This document shows, piece after piece, positions 26,914 through 35,650 of a stretch of 64,000 bases of DNA (position 1 is its first letter; each line of letters begins with the position of its first letter). The DNA is from CAYTYZ01 sp964442385. Lineage in GTDB: Bacteria; Patescibacteriota; Microgenomatia; UBA12405. The DNA is taken from the NCBI GenBank assembly GCA_964442385.1, contig CAYTYZ010000004.1:1-64000 (forward strand), in the 5' to 3' direction. The notes beneath the pieces are model-generated. The model did no database searches and was not told the DNA's origin. It saw only the letters and a program-made list of their open reading frames with translations. The position numbers and the translations under genes were made by a program.

Positions 26914-27520
26914 TAAATCTTTAATAAAAGTTGTTTTTTTAGATTTAGGCGGTGTAATGGTGCTAAGTAAAATTCGGGAAATAGGTGAAAAATACCAGCA
27001 AAAATATGGACTGACGAAAGAAATAGCTAAAGAGATTTTTGACTTTAAACAGCAAGGAAGCAGAAGCCCAAGAGAGATGGATAACTTTTTAAAACTTAAG
27101 GGTGTATCCCCTATTATTTGGCATGAATTTACCTTGGAATTTTTTAATTCGGAATATAAAAACCAAGCTTTATATGAAAGCTTACTAAAAGCTAAAACGG
27201 AGACTGGGCTTAAAATCGTTTTTACTACCAATAACTCTGCTGGTCTGGATGAAGTATTAATAAAATATGAAATAAAGGATCTGGCTGATCTAACTGTAAA
27301 TTCATCACATATTGGAGTGCTTAAACCAGACCCCGTTTATTGGCAAAAGGCACAGGAGATTTCCAGATTAAATGGATTGGAAAATTTGAAGACTAGCCAA
27401 GTTTTAGTGATTGACGATAGCTTGGCAAATATTGAAAGTGCAAAGAATTTGGGCTATAAAACCGTGCTATACCGACAAGATGAAGACGTACACCGGGTGA
27501 TTAGAGAAATGCTAGGTTAG
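26903..27520 (+). CDS. HAD-superfamily hydrolase
   Basis: Protein of 205 residues. Seen: motif I VVFLDLGGVMV with the Asp nucleophile and the second Asp replaced by Gly, as in the DLGNVL subgroup; motif II FTTNNS; motif III Lys in GVLKPDPVYW; and motif IV VLVIDDSLANIESA. The start is TTG with an AGGGA ribosome site six bases upstream, an internal operon start unlike the leaderless first genes. Likely a small phosphatase acting on a sugar phosphate or nucleotide; the substrate is not predictable. Confidence 0.7.
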   Translation: MKVSKSLIKVVFLDLGGVMVLSKIREIGEKYQQKYGLTKEIAKEIFDFKQQGSRSPREMDNFLKLKGVSPIIWHEFTLEFFNSEYKNQALYESLLKAKTETGLKIVFTTNNSAGLDEVLIKYEIKDLADLTVNSSHIGVLKPDPVYWQKAQEISRLNGLENLKTSQVLVIDDSLANIESAKNLGYKTVLYRQDEDVHRVIREMLG

Positions 27521-27527
27521 TTTTTTG

Positions 27528-27598
27528 AGTCGCGGATGGGAGTTGAACCCATCTAAACGGTTTTGCAGACCGCTGCCTAACCGCTTGGCTACCGCGAC
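27528..27598 (-). tRNA. tRNA-Cys (GCA)
   Basis: Folds into a full cloverleaf of 71 nt on the minus strand: acceptor GTCGCGG/CCGCGAC, D arm GCC/GGC, anticodon loop CTGCAAA with anticodon GCA (27564-27566), T arm ATGGG/CCCAT with TTCAACT, discriminator U typical of tRNA-Cys. CCA is not encoded. Confidence 0.95.
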
Positions 27599-27618
27599 AG
27601 CTATTAGACTATTTTTGT

Positions 27619-27725
27619 TGTTGCGGTTCTTCGGCCGCAACAGTTAGTGTTAATTTTTAAAGTTGTCGCGGTTCTTCTACCGCAACAACAACTAAATTTT
27701 ATTGTTATCGGCCCCTCGGCCGATA
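27619..27725. repeat. Three consecutive hairpins downstream of genes
   Basis: Stem-loops at 27619-27642 (TGTTGCGG/CCGCAACA with a C-UUCG-G-like tip), 27662-27689 (GTTGT.GCGGT/ACCGC.ACAAC with one mismatch; shares GCGGTTCTTC with the first) and 27706-27725 (TATCGGCC/GGCCGATA, loop CCTC). They fill the space between tRNA-Cys and the minus-strand gene ending at 27742. No T-run follows on either strand, so classical terminators are not supported. They look like a small palindromic repeat family. Confidence 0.6.
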
Positions 27726-27741
27726 CAAGTTACCTATTTTA

Positions 27742-28281
27742 CTAAAAAAGTGTGCGGATTTGTGATAATGTTGTCATCCCCTGCCCCAAAACCCCTTGAT
27801 AGATATAAAAACCGGGTATTTTTTGGTTTTCTGCTCTTGATTCTAATTTTAGTTTAAGGATTAATTTTTTGGTTTTTGGTGTAAGCCTGGACCTGACCCA
27901 GGTAATAGTCTCTAGATCATTTTTCACGTTGTTCTCCGTCTTGACTTGAAAACTAAAGGCAATTTTCCAAGTTAGGCCTTCATAAATAAATGGGGCTATA
28001 TTGACTTTTAGCTGATTGTATTTAGGATTGTCCTGATAATTTTTTATTTTTATTGTGTCAACACCCGGGAGCTTTAATAATTGGCGAACGAATAGGAAAA
28101 ACTTTTCTTCATCAATATGGTCTGGGTGATAACAAGTAAAGTCGATATCAGTATCAACCATGAGATCCATAACAGAACTGCCAATTTGATAGGCCTCGGA
28201 ATATTGGTTGGCAAGCGCAAGTAATCCCAGCGACTGGACAATTTCGTTGGCCTTCGAATAGAGCTGGTCAGAGGTAGTCAT
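27742..28281 (-). CDS. Nucleotidyltransferase-fold protein
   Basis: Protein of 179 residues from the ATG at 28281; a longer in-frame start at 28485 would lie antisense inside the divergent gene. The core motif QIGSSVMDLMVDTDIDFTCY has the Gly-Ser and DxD acids of polymerase-beta-like nucleotidyltransferases. The rest (KVNIAPFIYEGLTWKIAFSF) fits a third catalytic-strand region. The protein resembles stand-alone members near antibiotic adenylyltransferases, but the target is unknown. TAAACT lies seven bases upstream of the start. Confidence 0.55.
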   Translation of the reverse strand: MTTSDQLYSKANEIVQSLGLLALANQYSEAYQIGSSVMDLMVDTDIDFTCYHPDHIDEEKFFLFVRQLLKLPGVDTIKIKNYQDNPKYNQLKVNIAPFIYEGLTWKIAFSFQVKTENNVKNDLETITWVRSRLTPKTKKLILKLKLESRAENQKIPGFYIYQGVLGQGMTTLSQIRTLF

Positions 28282-28308
28282 CAGTGGGAGTTTAGCCCTA
28301 TTTTGTGC

Positions 28309-28314
28309 TAGAGT
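28309..28314 (+). promoter_or_regulatory. -10 hexamer of the surface operon
   Basis: TAGAGT is followed by five bases (aaagt) and the ATG at 28320. It is the only promoter candidate seen ahead of the six tightly joined genes to 39926. Confidence 0.45.
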
Positions 28315-28319
28315 AAAGT

Positions 28320-29363
28320 ATGCGTAAAGGGATAATTTTTGGCTTGGTGGTTTTGGGACTACTTCTGCTTGCTGGGGTAATTTATTTGAAGGCACAGGAT
28401 GGAAGTCTGTCCCAAAATACAATTCGAGTTGGTGTAGATCAAGGGTTTTTGCCTGTTGAGATAGTTCTAGCCAAAGGACAACCATTTAGTTTTAAACTAT
28501 TTGACAAAGAGCTACGCGAGATGGCTTTTTTGCAAGTAAAATCAGATGTTTTTATTGGGAAGGATTCTTATATTTTATCCTTGGTAGGAGAATCGACTGG
28601 TAGCGAATACAAGCTGGTAGTCGAGTCATTGGGTAATAATATTTTTGAAAAGAAATTTGAGTTTAAACCAGTTGTAATCGATAAGTTGGAGTATATCTCA
28701 AAGGAAAAAGAGTTTAGCTTTAAACGAGAGTTGATTGACGGAAAAATAGTGCTTGAGATTACATCAAAAAAAGATTTAAATATAATTTTAGAAGACTATA
28801 TAGCTCAAGGAATTGTGGCTTCGTCTTCGGCTGAATTTAGCAATCTAGTTAAAAATGGACTACAAGTATTAAAATTTGAATTGTCAGTTAAAAAAGACGA
28901 GGTAAATAGGATTGAATACAGTTTAAGAGGGGGTAGAGATAGTAGCAACTACTCTTTTGGACCAGCTGAAATTTTTGAGCTTAGTAGTAGTAAATTAGCA
29001 GAAAAAGAGAAACAAAATCGAAAAAAAATATTTAGCGAACCAGGAGGGGTCTGGGTAAGCGGGAAAATACTTTCTTGGAGTGAAGAACTGGTGAATAGCG
29101 AAAAAATAATTGATGAAAACGGCTGGTTACATGCAGGGAAGCTACTAATAAAAAATGAAGATAATCGGGTAATATACAAAGCTGATAGTGCCGGAAGTGA
29201 GGCAAGTTATGAAACTGATAGTCAATCTGATGTGGACAATGTGCCACTGCTCTTGGATAAATATAAGGCTTTTGTGATCAATGGGGATCTAACAGTATAT
29301 GAGCAAGAAGATAGGCAAGAGGAGGGGCAAAATATAACAAAATTTAAGCAAATATTTCCATGA
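28320..29363 (+). CDS. Exported membrane-anchored protein, first gene of surface operon
   Basis: Protein of 347 residues with an N-terminal membrane helix or signal (residues 4-24) and a long, beta-rich extracytoplasmic part. I do not recognise a family. A KLAEKEKQNRKK helix near residue 230 separates two regions; the second (VWVSGKILSWSEELVNSEKI) is followed by an acidic, Gln-rich end. It shares a four-base ATGA overlap with the 2,095-residue protein downstream, so the two are made together. A role in exporting, anchoring or capping the giant protein is inferred from position only. Confidence 0.5.
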   Translation: MRKGIIFGLVVLGLLLLAGVIYLKAQDGSLSQNTIRVGVDQGFLPVEIVLAKGQPFSFKLFDKELREMAFLQVKSDVFIGKDSYILSLVGESTGSEYKLVVESLGNNIFEKKFEFKPVVIDKLEYISKEKEFSFKRELIDGKIVLEITSKKDLNIILEDYIAQGIVASSSAEFSNLVKNGLQVLKFELSVKKDEVNRIEYSLRGGRDSSNYSFGPAEIFELSSSKLAEKEKQNRKKIFSEPGGVWVSGKILSWSEELVNSEKIIDENGWLHAGKLLIKNEDNRVIYKADSAGSEASYETDSQSDVDNVPLLLDKYKAFVINGDLTVYEQEDRQEEGQNITKFKQIFP

Positions 29364-32300
29364 AAACAGTCATAAGTCGTTGGCTATTAGTCGTTAGCTT
29401 ATTGCTTTTAGTCGTTAGCCTAGCAATTCCTAAAAGCGTGCTGGCAAATTATGCTTTTTCTCCGACAGGTGGAGGGGTAATATTGGGCACTCAGGTGTCA
29501 GGCGCAACTAGTACGATTGCGGCGGCCGAGGGAACCAGCATAGGAGGTTGGAGGGGGGCAATTGCAGATGATAATTTTCATTGGGCAATTACCTCAACTG
29601 TGACTGGTTACAATGCTTATCTCGATTTAGACAACGTGCAGGAAAATGGGGCAAATTCCATAATTGTGCAATCGGAATTTGATTTTGACGCTACTATTCC
29701 CCAAAGTGTGGTGCAAATATGTGACTGGTCAACGGCTACCGGGGTAGATAACGTGGCTGATGCGCAGTGCACGGGAGGGGGCTGGAGAACATTAAACAAT
29801 AGAAACGTAGTAATAAATACAGCCACAGCCACAGCCTATCAATGGCAGATATACAATGGCTATTGGACTACGGCCACTCCCCTGGCTAATTTTATAAACA
29901 GTTCCTCAAACAATAAAGTTAGGATTAGGTATTTTTCTTCAACAAACACCACTAGCGTGGTAAATATCGATTATTTGCGTATACAGGTGGTTATTAATCC
30001 AGTATATGAAGCTAGTAGCTTTGTGAATTTAGGGACTGGGGTAACAACTGGGGATTATAGAAATACAAATGCTATATACCAAGGGGCCAGCGACAATGCT
30101 TATTCTGGAGCAGCTGGAACGGCAGGAAGCGTGGCAAATTTTTATTATGCTTTTAATAATATTAAGACCTATTTTGGGATGAATACAATTTTAGTGAGAG
30201 CAGAATATGGCTGTGATGCTATTGACGCGGCGGCTACATATCGACCAAAAATTTATAATTTTTCAACTGCAAGTTGGGAAGATTTGACTACGGCCTCTAT
30301 AACTTGTACTACTACAGATGCTACCAATGCTTGGGCAAAAAATAACGTAAATATCGGAGATTATATCTCAAATGGACAAATAAGAGTGGGCTTTAGGAGT
30401 CTGGTAAATACTACTAGAACTGTTAGGACGGACTTAATTTATATAATGCTGGGAACTACCAATACAGATGTGAGTACTTGTGAAATTAGTATTGGAAGTA
30501 CTGGAAGTTCATCAACCAGCTGTAGCTCAACTAGAAATTTGGATATGACTGGAGTGGGAGATACCTGGATTATTGCGACTGAGAATGAATCGACCACAAT
30601 GGCAGATGACTATTATCCTTTTGATACTGACGCAGATGCAATAGCAACTGAAGAAGCCATGGCTGGGCATGTAAAACTGAAAATGGGAAGACCAACCGAT
30701 GGGATGATAACTGGAACTTTTTTTGCTGGCAGATTTGCTGCTGGAGCGGCTGGGACAGTGCAACTGGGAATGCGTGACTATAGCGGAAGTAACACTGTAA
30801 CAGGTGGATTTACGGCGTACGGGGCTAGTGCGACGACGACCTTGGTTTATACGGATAATATTACAGTAGCTACCGTGACAAACGGAGGTATGGCGGGATA
30901 CTGGGACAATCCAGAAGATTATATTCACTCCCTAAAGCAAGAAGCCTGGATAAGGCTTAGGACAACTACTGATGGTGGTGCGGCAAGTAACTCGATTGCG
31001 TCTTGGGATTTTGCAATGTTAAGTTTGCAATGGACGGAAGATCCTACCCATGTTGCTAAAACTTATCAATTTGCACCAACTGGAAATGGGCTGGTAGTAG
31101 GAAGTACCTTGGCTATCACAGCCCAGACTGGGGCAGCTACGGAAGGTGTAAATACTGGATCATGGAAAGGAACTTTGGCGGATGACAATTTTCACTGGGG
31201 TACTGCGTCCACTACTTCTGGAATAAATGTTTATTTGGATACGGATTACGTTCAGTTAAATGGGGCAAATACAATAATTGTTCAATCGGAATTTGATTTG
31301 GATGCCACAGTACCGAATATTGCAGTACAGATATGCGACTGGACAACGGCTAGCGGAGTTGATAACGCGGCTGATGGTCAATGTACTGGCGGCGGTTGGC
31401 GAACATTAAATACTAGAAATGTGGCTATAACTACAGTGACACCTACGGCTTATCACTGGCAGCTTTACAATGGCTATTGGACTACAGCTACTCCTCTTTC
31501 TAATTTTATTAATACCGCTACAGGTCCAAATCGGGTAAGGATTAGATACTATTCGACTACTAACACAACCTCACAACTAAATATTGACTACCTACGATTG
31601 CAGGTTGTTATAAGTCCAGTGTATCAAGCCGGTAGTTTTGTAAATTTAGGGACCGGAGTGACAGCTAATACCTATAAATTTACAACGAACTTTGGACAGG
31701 CAGGGTCGGATAACCAGTATGCTACGGCAGCTGGAACCGCTGGGAGCGTGGCTGATTTTTATTTTGGTTTTAACAATATAAAAACCTATACAGGAATGAA
31801 TACCATATTAGTCAGAGCAGAATACAGCTGTAGCGCAATTAATGCAGCTCAAGCATATAGGCCAAAAATATATAATTTTAACTCAAGCAGCTGGGAGGAC
31901 CTGACTACAACTAACATAACTTGTACCACCACTGATGCTACCAATGCATGGGCACTAAATAACGTAACTATAGGTAATTATATATCTGGAGGGCAAGTAA
32001 GAGTGGGATTTCGTGGAACTACTAATTATGTTACGGCAATTAGGGTGGATTTAATATATATAATTTTGGGAACGACTAATGCAGATACTGCTAATTGTGA
32101 GATTAGTTATGGAAGCGGGACAGCAACAAACTGTGATGCAACTAGAAACCTCGATATGACATCAACGCTGGGGGCTGGGTCTACTTGGCCAATTACCACC
32201 AGGGATGAAAGTACCACCGACAGCGCAACCCCCTATGCCTCAGACTGGGACGGAGATGCTGCTGTCGAAGAGGCAGCTGCCGGAAACGTTCGAGTTGGTC

Positions 32301-35300
32301 TAACAGTACCAAACTATGGTTCACCAGTGTCGATTTTTAATGCTTTTAGGTTTAATACTGGAGTAGGAGCAACAGCCTCGATAAGACTAAAAGACTATAG
32401 CGGACAGATGAATACTGCTGGTGGTTTTAGTGTAATGGCAGCTGGGGCTACAGCTAGCAATACTATGGCTTATTTTGATAATATATCTTTGGGTGGGGTG
32501 GCAAATGGCGGTTGGGCTGGATTTGGTTCAAACCCACATAAATATGTAAACGAGGATACTGGTGAGGCCTGGGTGCAGATGGTAACTACAGCTGATGGTG
32601 CTACTGCTAACAATGCTATTTATTCTTGGGATTTTGCCTTTTATGCATTTGCCTGGATAGAACCAGCCTACTCGATAATGGGTAATATTTACACAGATGA
32701 GGGTGCAACTTTATATGGTTGTAATAGTGACAACCTAACTGTTTCTGCAAGACTAAAAGGGTCAAGCTTGTACCAAGGCGTTTGTTTTGCGGCCAATGGG
32801 TACTATGCTATCTCGGATATCGGCAGCACTGACTCCGGTGATATTTTGACAGTGTATTTGGATGGAGAAACTCCTAAAGCAAACGCAGTAACTAGAACCC
32901 ATGGTCAGGCAAAAAGTGTTAGAAACTTGGATTTATACCAAAATAGAGTAATCCTACGACATGAAGATAACGGTCCAATTACAAATACTGATATTGCAAT
33001 CTATGACTCGACTGGCGATAGTGATGTTAGGTTTAGCGCAAGCGGTAGTGGATATACTGGAGTTGCTGGGTCAAAAATATATCTAGGTGTAGGTGAAAGC
33101 TGGGTACCAGGAGGAAATGTGGAAACTCCAAGCTTTTATAGTAATGGGACTTTTACGCTGGCTGGTAATATATTAACTTTAAGGAGTGGAGGTGGAGGAT
33201 CTGATTGTAGTGCTGTAGACGGTACCATGATGCCACTGTGTGTGGGTAATAGTGCAACGGCAACTTTTAACGCAGGTAGTGTAAATTACGAAGGACAAGT
33301 GGGAACAACTATTTATAACTATAACTATAAAAACTTGGGAGTTGGAACAAGTAGCGAAGCTGGGATAGGCACAACTTTTACTATCACTGGGAATATGGAC
33401 ATAGCTGGGACGCTAACTATTGGTGGACCCAGTTCGACAAACAATGATATTTTGGCAATTGGGTCAAATACGGTTAATTTATTACAAAATATAGTGGCCA
33501 TGGCAAGAAATGTGGGAAACCTGGCAGGAAGTGGAACAGTAAACTATCTGGGCACAAGCGCAACAACAATGGCTGGAGCTAACTATTATAATTTGGGCGT
33601 GGGTACAAGTAGCGAAGCTGGGGTAGGGGTAACCTATACATTGGGAGCTGGAACAACTGTTAATAACGTACTAACTATTGGAAATGCCTCGTCCACAAAC
33701 ACAGATGTACTTTCTGGTGGTAATCAAACAATTGTACTCATGCTTTCGGGTGATCCTTGGAATATCACAACCAAAGGAAGCTTTACACCTGGCAACGGAA
33801 CAGTTTCCTATCAGGGTACCAGTAATACCACCGTAGAGCGAATGACCTACTACAATTTATATGTTGCCCCGGCTTCTGGTACTCCAAGCTATACTTTTAC
33901 TGGTAGTGGAAACATAGTTACGGCAAACGATTTGAACATTGGAGGTGGTGGGAAAGTCAACTTTGACGTGGAAACTCAGGACGTAAACATTGGAGTGTCT
34001 AACAATTTTATAATTGGAGTTGGAAATACATATAATGCCAGTTCTAGCGCTAGCCTAAATATTGGTGGCAGTATAGCCATAACTGGTTATTTTGCCAAGA
34101 ACACTTCAACAGTAACCTTGGACACCCCGAGTAAAGTGTCGGTACTAAGCTATGGGGTTGGGCAAACATTTTACAATTTGACCATAGGGGTGACTGGAAA
34201 AACTATTAGATTTGACAATATAAACCGGACTGTGGTGGCCAATAATTTTAGCGTAAATGCCGGAAGCTCGTGTACAAACCCCGTCTTGCTATATTCAGAT
34301 AGCGATGGTAATCAATGGGACTTGCAAGTACTGGGTGCTGCCACTGTAAACTATGCCCAGATAAAAGATAGTAATGCTATAAATGCCCTTACGGCCAACC
34401 AGACGGTAAATGCTACAAATAATACTAATTGGACGATCAATAGTGGATCTTGTAATGCTGCTCCAAGCCTGCCGACTAGCCTAGCCCAGAAAAAAACAGA
34501 TGACACCAATCTGGTGGTGGGAACCTGGGTAAACCAAGATACTATAAAGTTTAGTGCTAACGCTACTGATCCAAACGTAGCCGATACACTACAGCTTTGT
34601 GTTGAGAAAAAAAATATAGCCACTGGTTTTACTAATAGTGAAGATTTTTGTGGTCCAGGAGTGGCCTATTCTGGAGTGGCTGTTGGGGTGGCCGTGACAG
34701 TGCCTGGAATTTCGGAAAATGAATATCATTGGCAAGTTAGGGTAAAAGATGCTGGTGGATTGTACTCATCTTGGTTAAGTTTTGGTGGCAATGGGGAAGC
34801 TAGCAGGGACTTTGGAATAGATACAAGTCCACCTACAGGAGGAACTATTTATGATGGAGACCAGGCTGGAATTGATTTAAACTATAATTCTGGTGGCCTA
34901 GATACTCTATATGCTAACTGGAGCGGAATTAATGCCAATATTTCAGGACTAACTAAAGTGGAATACGCTGTGGGAACGGCCGTGGGTAGTAGCGATGTGG
35001 TTAATTGGACTAGCGTAGGAACTGGAAGCACAGCTTGGGCAAGTGGATTGTCTCTAAACACCTCAAGCAAGTACTACTTTGCAATTAAGGCAACTGACGC
35101 GGCTGGTAATATTGGGGATACGGCCATATCAAATGGATTACAGGTGTCTCCTACTTTAATTTTTAGTGCTAGTCCATCAACGATTACTTTTTCAAATTTA
35201 AACTCGGGAAACAATTATACAAGCAGCGCCGGTACGACACTTACTATTTCAACTAATGCTTATAGCGGATATGTAATTCGGGCCGCTACTAATGGTCTTC

Positions 35301-35650
35301 TGCAGGCTGGAAGTTATACGATTGGAAACTTTAACGGTGGAAGTTACGCGAGTCCAGATGGCTGGCAATCCGGAGACCGGGGTTTTGGATATACTTCCAG
35401 CGATAGCGATATTCAGGGTATAAATAAATTTAGTCCAGCAAGTTGTGCAGGGGGAAATGCGCCACCATGTTATGCTCCGTTTAGTCAAACTACTCCGGGT
35501 GATATTGTGGCGGACCATACCGCAAATATTTCCGGATCTCCAGTATCGAATGAAACTTTTACAATTGAATATAAGGTACAGACAGAAAACACCCAAGCTG
35601 CTGCTAGTTATAGTACTACAGTTATTTATACGATAATTCCAGATTATTAA
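29360..35650 (+). CDS. Giant secreted repeat protein (2,096 codons) with WxL-like end
   Basis: A signal peptide (residues 1-28, ending SVLA) is followed by two tandem units of about 538 residues, one from about residue 31 (YAFSPTGGGVILG) and one from about 569 (YQFAPTGNGLVVG). Each contains SIIVQSEFDFDAT-, ICDW-, VRIRYFSSTNTTS- and YRPKIYNF-type blocks. Residues 1100-1280 form another beta domain (NIYTDEGATLYGC, VYLDGETP). Gly/Thr-rich strand repeats with GTSSEAG motifs run to about 1700, then two Ig/fibronectin-like regions (NATDPNVADTLQLCVE; KYYFAIKATDAAGN). The last 165 residues are homologous to the end of the next gene product (FGYTSSDSD; SYSTTVIYTIIPDY). It is very rich in Thr, Ser, Asn and Gly, with no membrane anchor. 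Most likely a surface fibre or adhesin. Confidence 0.7.
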   Translation: MKTVISRWLLVVSLLLLVVSLAIPKSVLANYAFSPTGGGVILGTQVSGATSTIAAAEGTSIGGWRGAIADDNFHWAITSTVTGYNAYLDLDNVQENGANSIIVQSEFDFDATIPQSVVQICDWSTATGVDNVADAQCTGGGWRTLNNRNVVINTATATAYQWQIYNGYWTTATPLANFINSSSNNKVRIRYFSSTNTTSVVNIDYLRIQVVINPVYEASSFVNLGTGVTTGDYRNTNAIYQGASDNAYSGAAGTAGSVANFYYAFNNIKTYFGMNTILVRAEYGCDAIDAAATYRPKIYNFSTASWEDLTTASITCTTTDATNAWAKNNVNIGDYISNGQIRVGFRSLVNTTRTVRTDLIYIMLGTTNTDVSTCEISIGSTGSSSTSCSSTRNLDMTGVGDTWIIATENESTTMADDYYPFDTDADAIATEEAMAGHVKLKMGRPTDGMITGTFFAGRFAAGAAGTVQLGMRDYSGSNTVTGGFTAYGASATTTLVYTDNITVATVTNGGMAGYWDNPEDYIHSLKQEAWIRLRTTTDGGAASNSIASWDFAMLSLQWTEDPTHVAKTYQFAPTGNGLVVGSTLAITAQTGAATEGVNTGSWKGTLADDNFHWGTASTTSGINVYLDTDYVQLNGANTIIVQSEFDLDATVPNIAVQICDWTTASGVDNAADGQCTGGGWRTLNTRNVAITTVTPTAYHWQLYNGYWTTATPLSNFINTATGPNRVRIRYYSTTNTTSQLNIDYLRLQVVISPVYQAGSFVNLGTGVTANTYKFTTNFGQAGSDNQYATAAGTAGSVADFYFGFNNIKTYTGMNTILVRAEYSCSAINAAQAYRPKIYNFNSSSWEDLTTTNITCTTTDATNAWALNNVTIGNYISGGQVRVGFRGTTNYVTAIRVDLIYIILGTTNADTANCEISYGSGTATNCDATRNLDMTSTLGAGSTWPITTRDESTTDSATPYASDWDGDAAVEEAAAGNVRVGLTVPNYGSPVSIFNAFRFNTGVGATASIRLKDYSGQMNTAGGFSVMAAGATASNTMAYFDNISLGGVANGGWAGFGSNPHKYVNEDTGEAWVQMVTTADGATANNAIYSWDFAFYAFAWIEPAYSIMGNIYTDEGATLYGCNSDNLTVSARLKGSSLYQGVCFAANGYYAISDIGSTDSGDILTVYLDGETPKANAVTRTHGQAKSVRNLDLYQNRVILRHEDNGPITNTDIAIYDSTGDSDVRFSASGSGYTGVAGSKIYLGVGESWVPGGNVETPSFYSNGTFTLAGNILTLRSGGGGSDCSAVDGTMMPLCVGNSATATFNAGSVNYEGQVGTTIYNYNYKNLGVGTSSEAGIGTTFTITGNMDIAGTLTIGGPSSTNNDILAIGSNTVNLLQNIVAMARNVGNLAGSGTVNYLGTSATTMAGANYYNLGVGTSSEAGVGVTYTLGAGTTVNNVLTIGNASSTNTDVLSGGNQTIVLMLSGDPWNITTKGSFTPGNGTVSYQGTSNTTVERMTYYNLYVAPASGTPSYTFTGSGNIVTANDLNIGGGGKVNFDVETQDVNIGVSNNFIIGVGNTYNASSSASLNIGGSIAITGYFAKNTSTVTLDTPSKVSVLSYGVGQTFYNLTIGVTGKTIRFDNINRTVVANNFSVNAGSSCTNPVLLYSDSDGNQWDLQVLGAATVNYAQIKDSNAINALTANQTVNATNNTNWTINSGSCNAAPSLPTSLAQKKTDDTNLVVGTWVNQDTIKFSANATDPNVADTLQLCVEKKNIATGFTNSEDFCGPGVAYSGVAVGVAVTVPGISENEYHWQVRVKDAGGLYSSWLSFGGNGEASRDFGIDTSPPTGGTIYDGDQAGIDLNYNSGGLDTLYANWSGINANISGLTKVEYAVGTAVGSSDVVNWTSVGTGSTAWASGLSLNTSSKYYFAIKATDAAGNIGDTAISNGLQVSPTLIFSASPSTITFSNLNSGNNYTSSAGTTLTISTNAYSGYVIRAATNGLLQAGSYTIGNFNGGSYASPDGWQSGDRGFGYTSSDSDIQGINKFSPASCAGGNAPPCYAPFSQTTPGDIVADHTANISGSPVSNETFTIEYKVQTENTQAAASYSTTVIYTIIPDY
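29450..31063 (+). repeat. Tandem coding repeat, unit 1 (about 538 codons)
   Basis: Encodes the first large unit of the giant surface protein. Shared blocks with unit 2 include ENGANSIIVQSEFDFDAT versus LNGANTIIVQSEFDLDAT and CTGGGWRTLN in both. Confidence 0.75.
31064..32650 (+). repeat. Tandem coding repeat, unit 2
   Basis: Second copy, aligned along its length with unit 1 at protein level but clearly diverged at the DNA level, so the duplication is not recent. The end point is approximate. Confidence 0.7.

Noticed and set aside
27600..27730. Possible CRISPR-like or terminator array after tRNA-Cys
   Set aside because: The three hairpins differ in sequence and spacing, there are no spacers, and no T-runs follow.
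28282..28485. N-terminal extension of the nucleotidyltransferase-fold gene (start at 28485)
   Set aside because: It would lie antisense to the exported protein gene and over its promoter; the residues look non-homologous and the ATG at 28281 has its own TAnnnT box.
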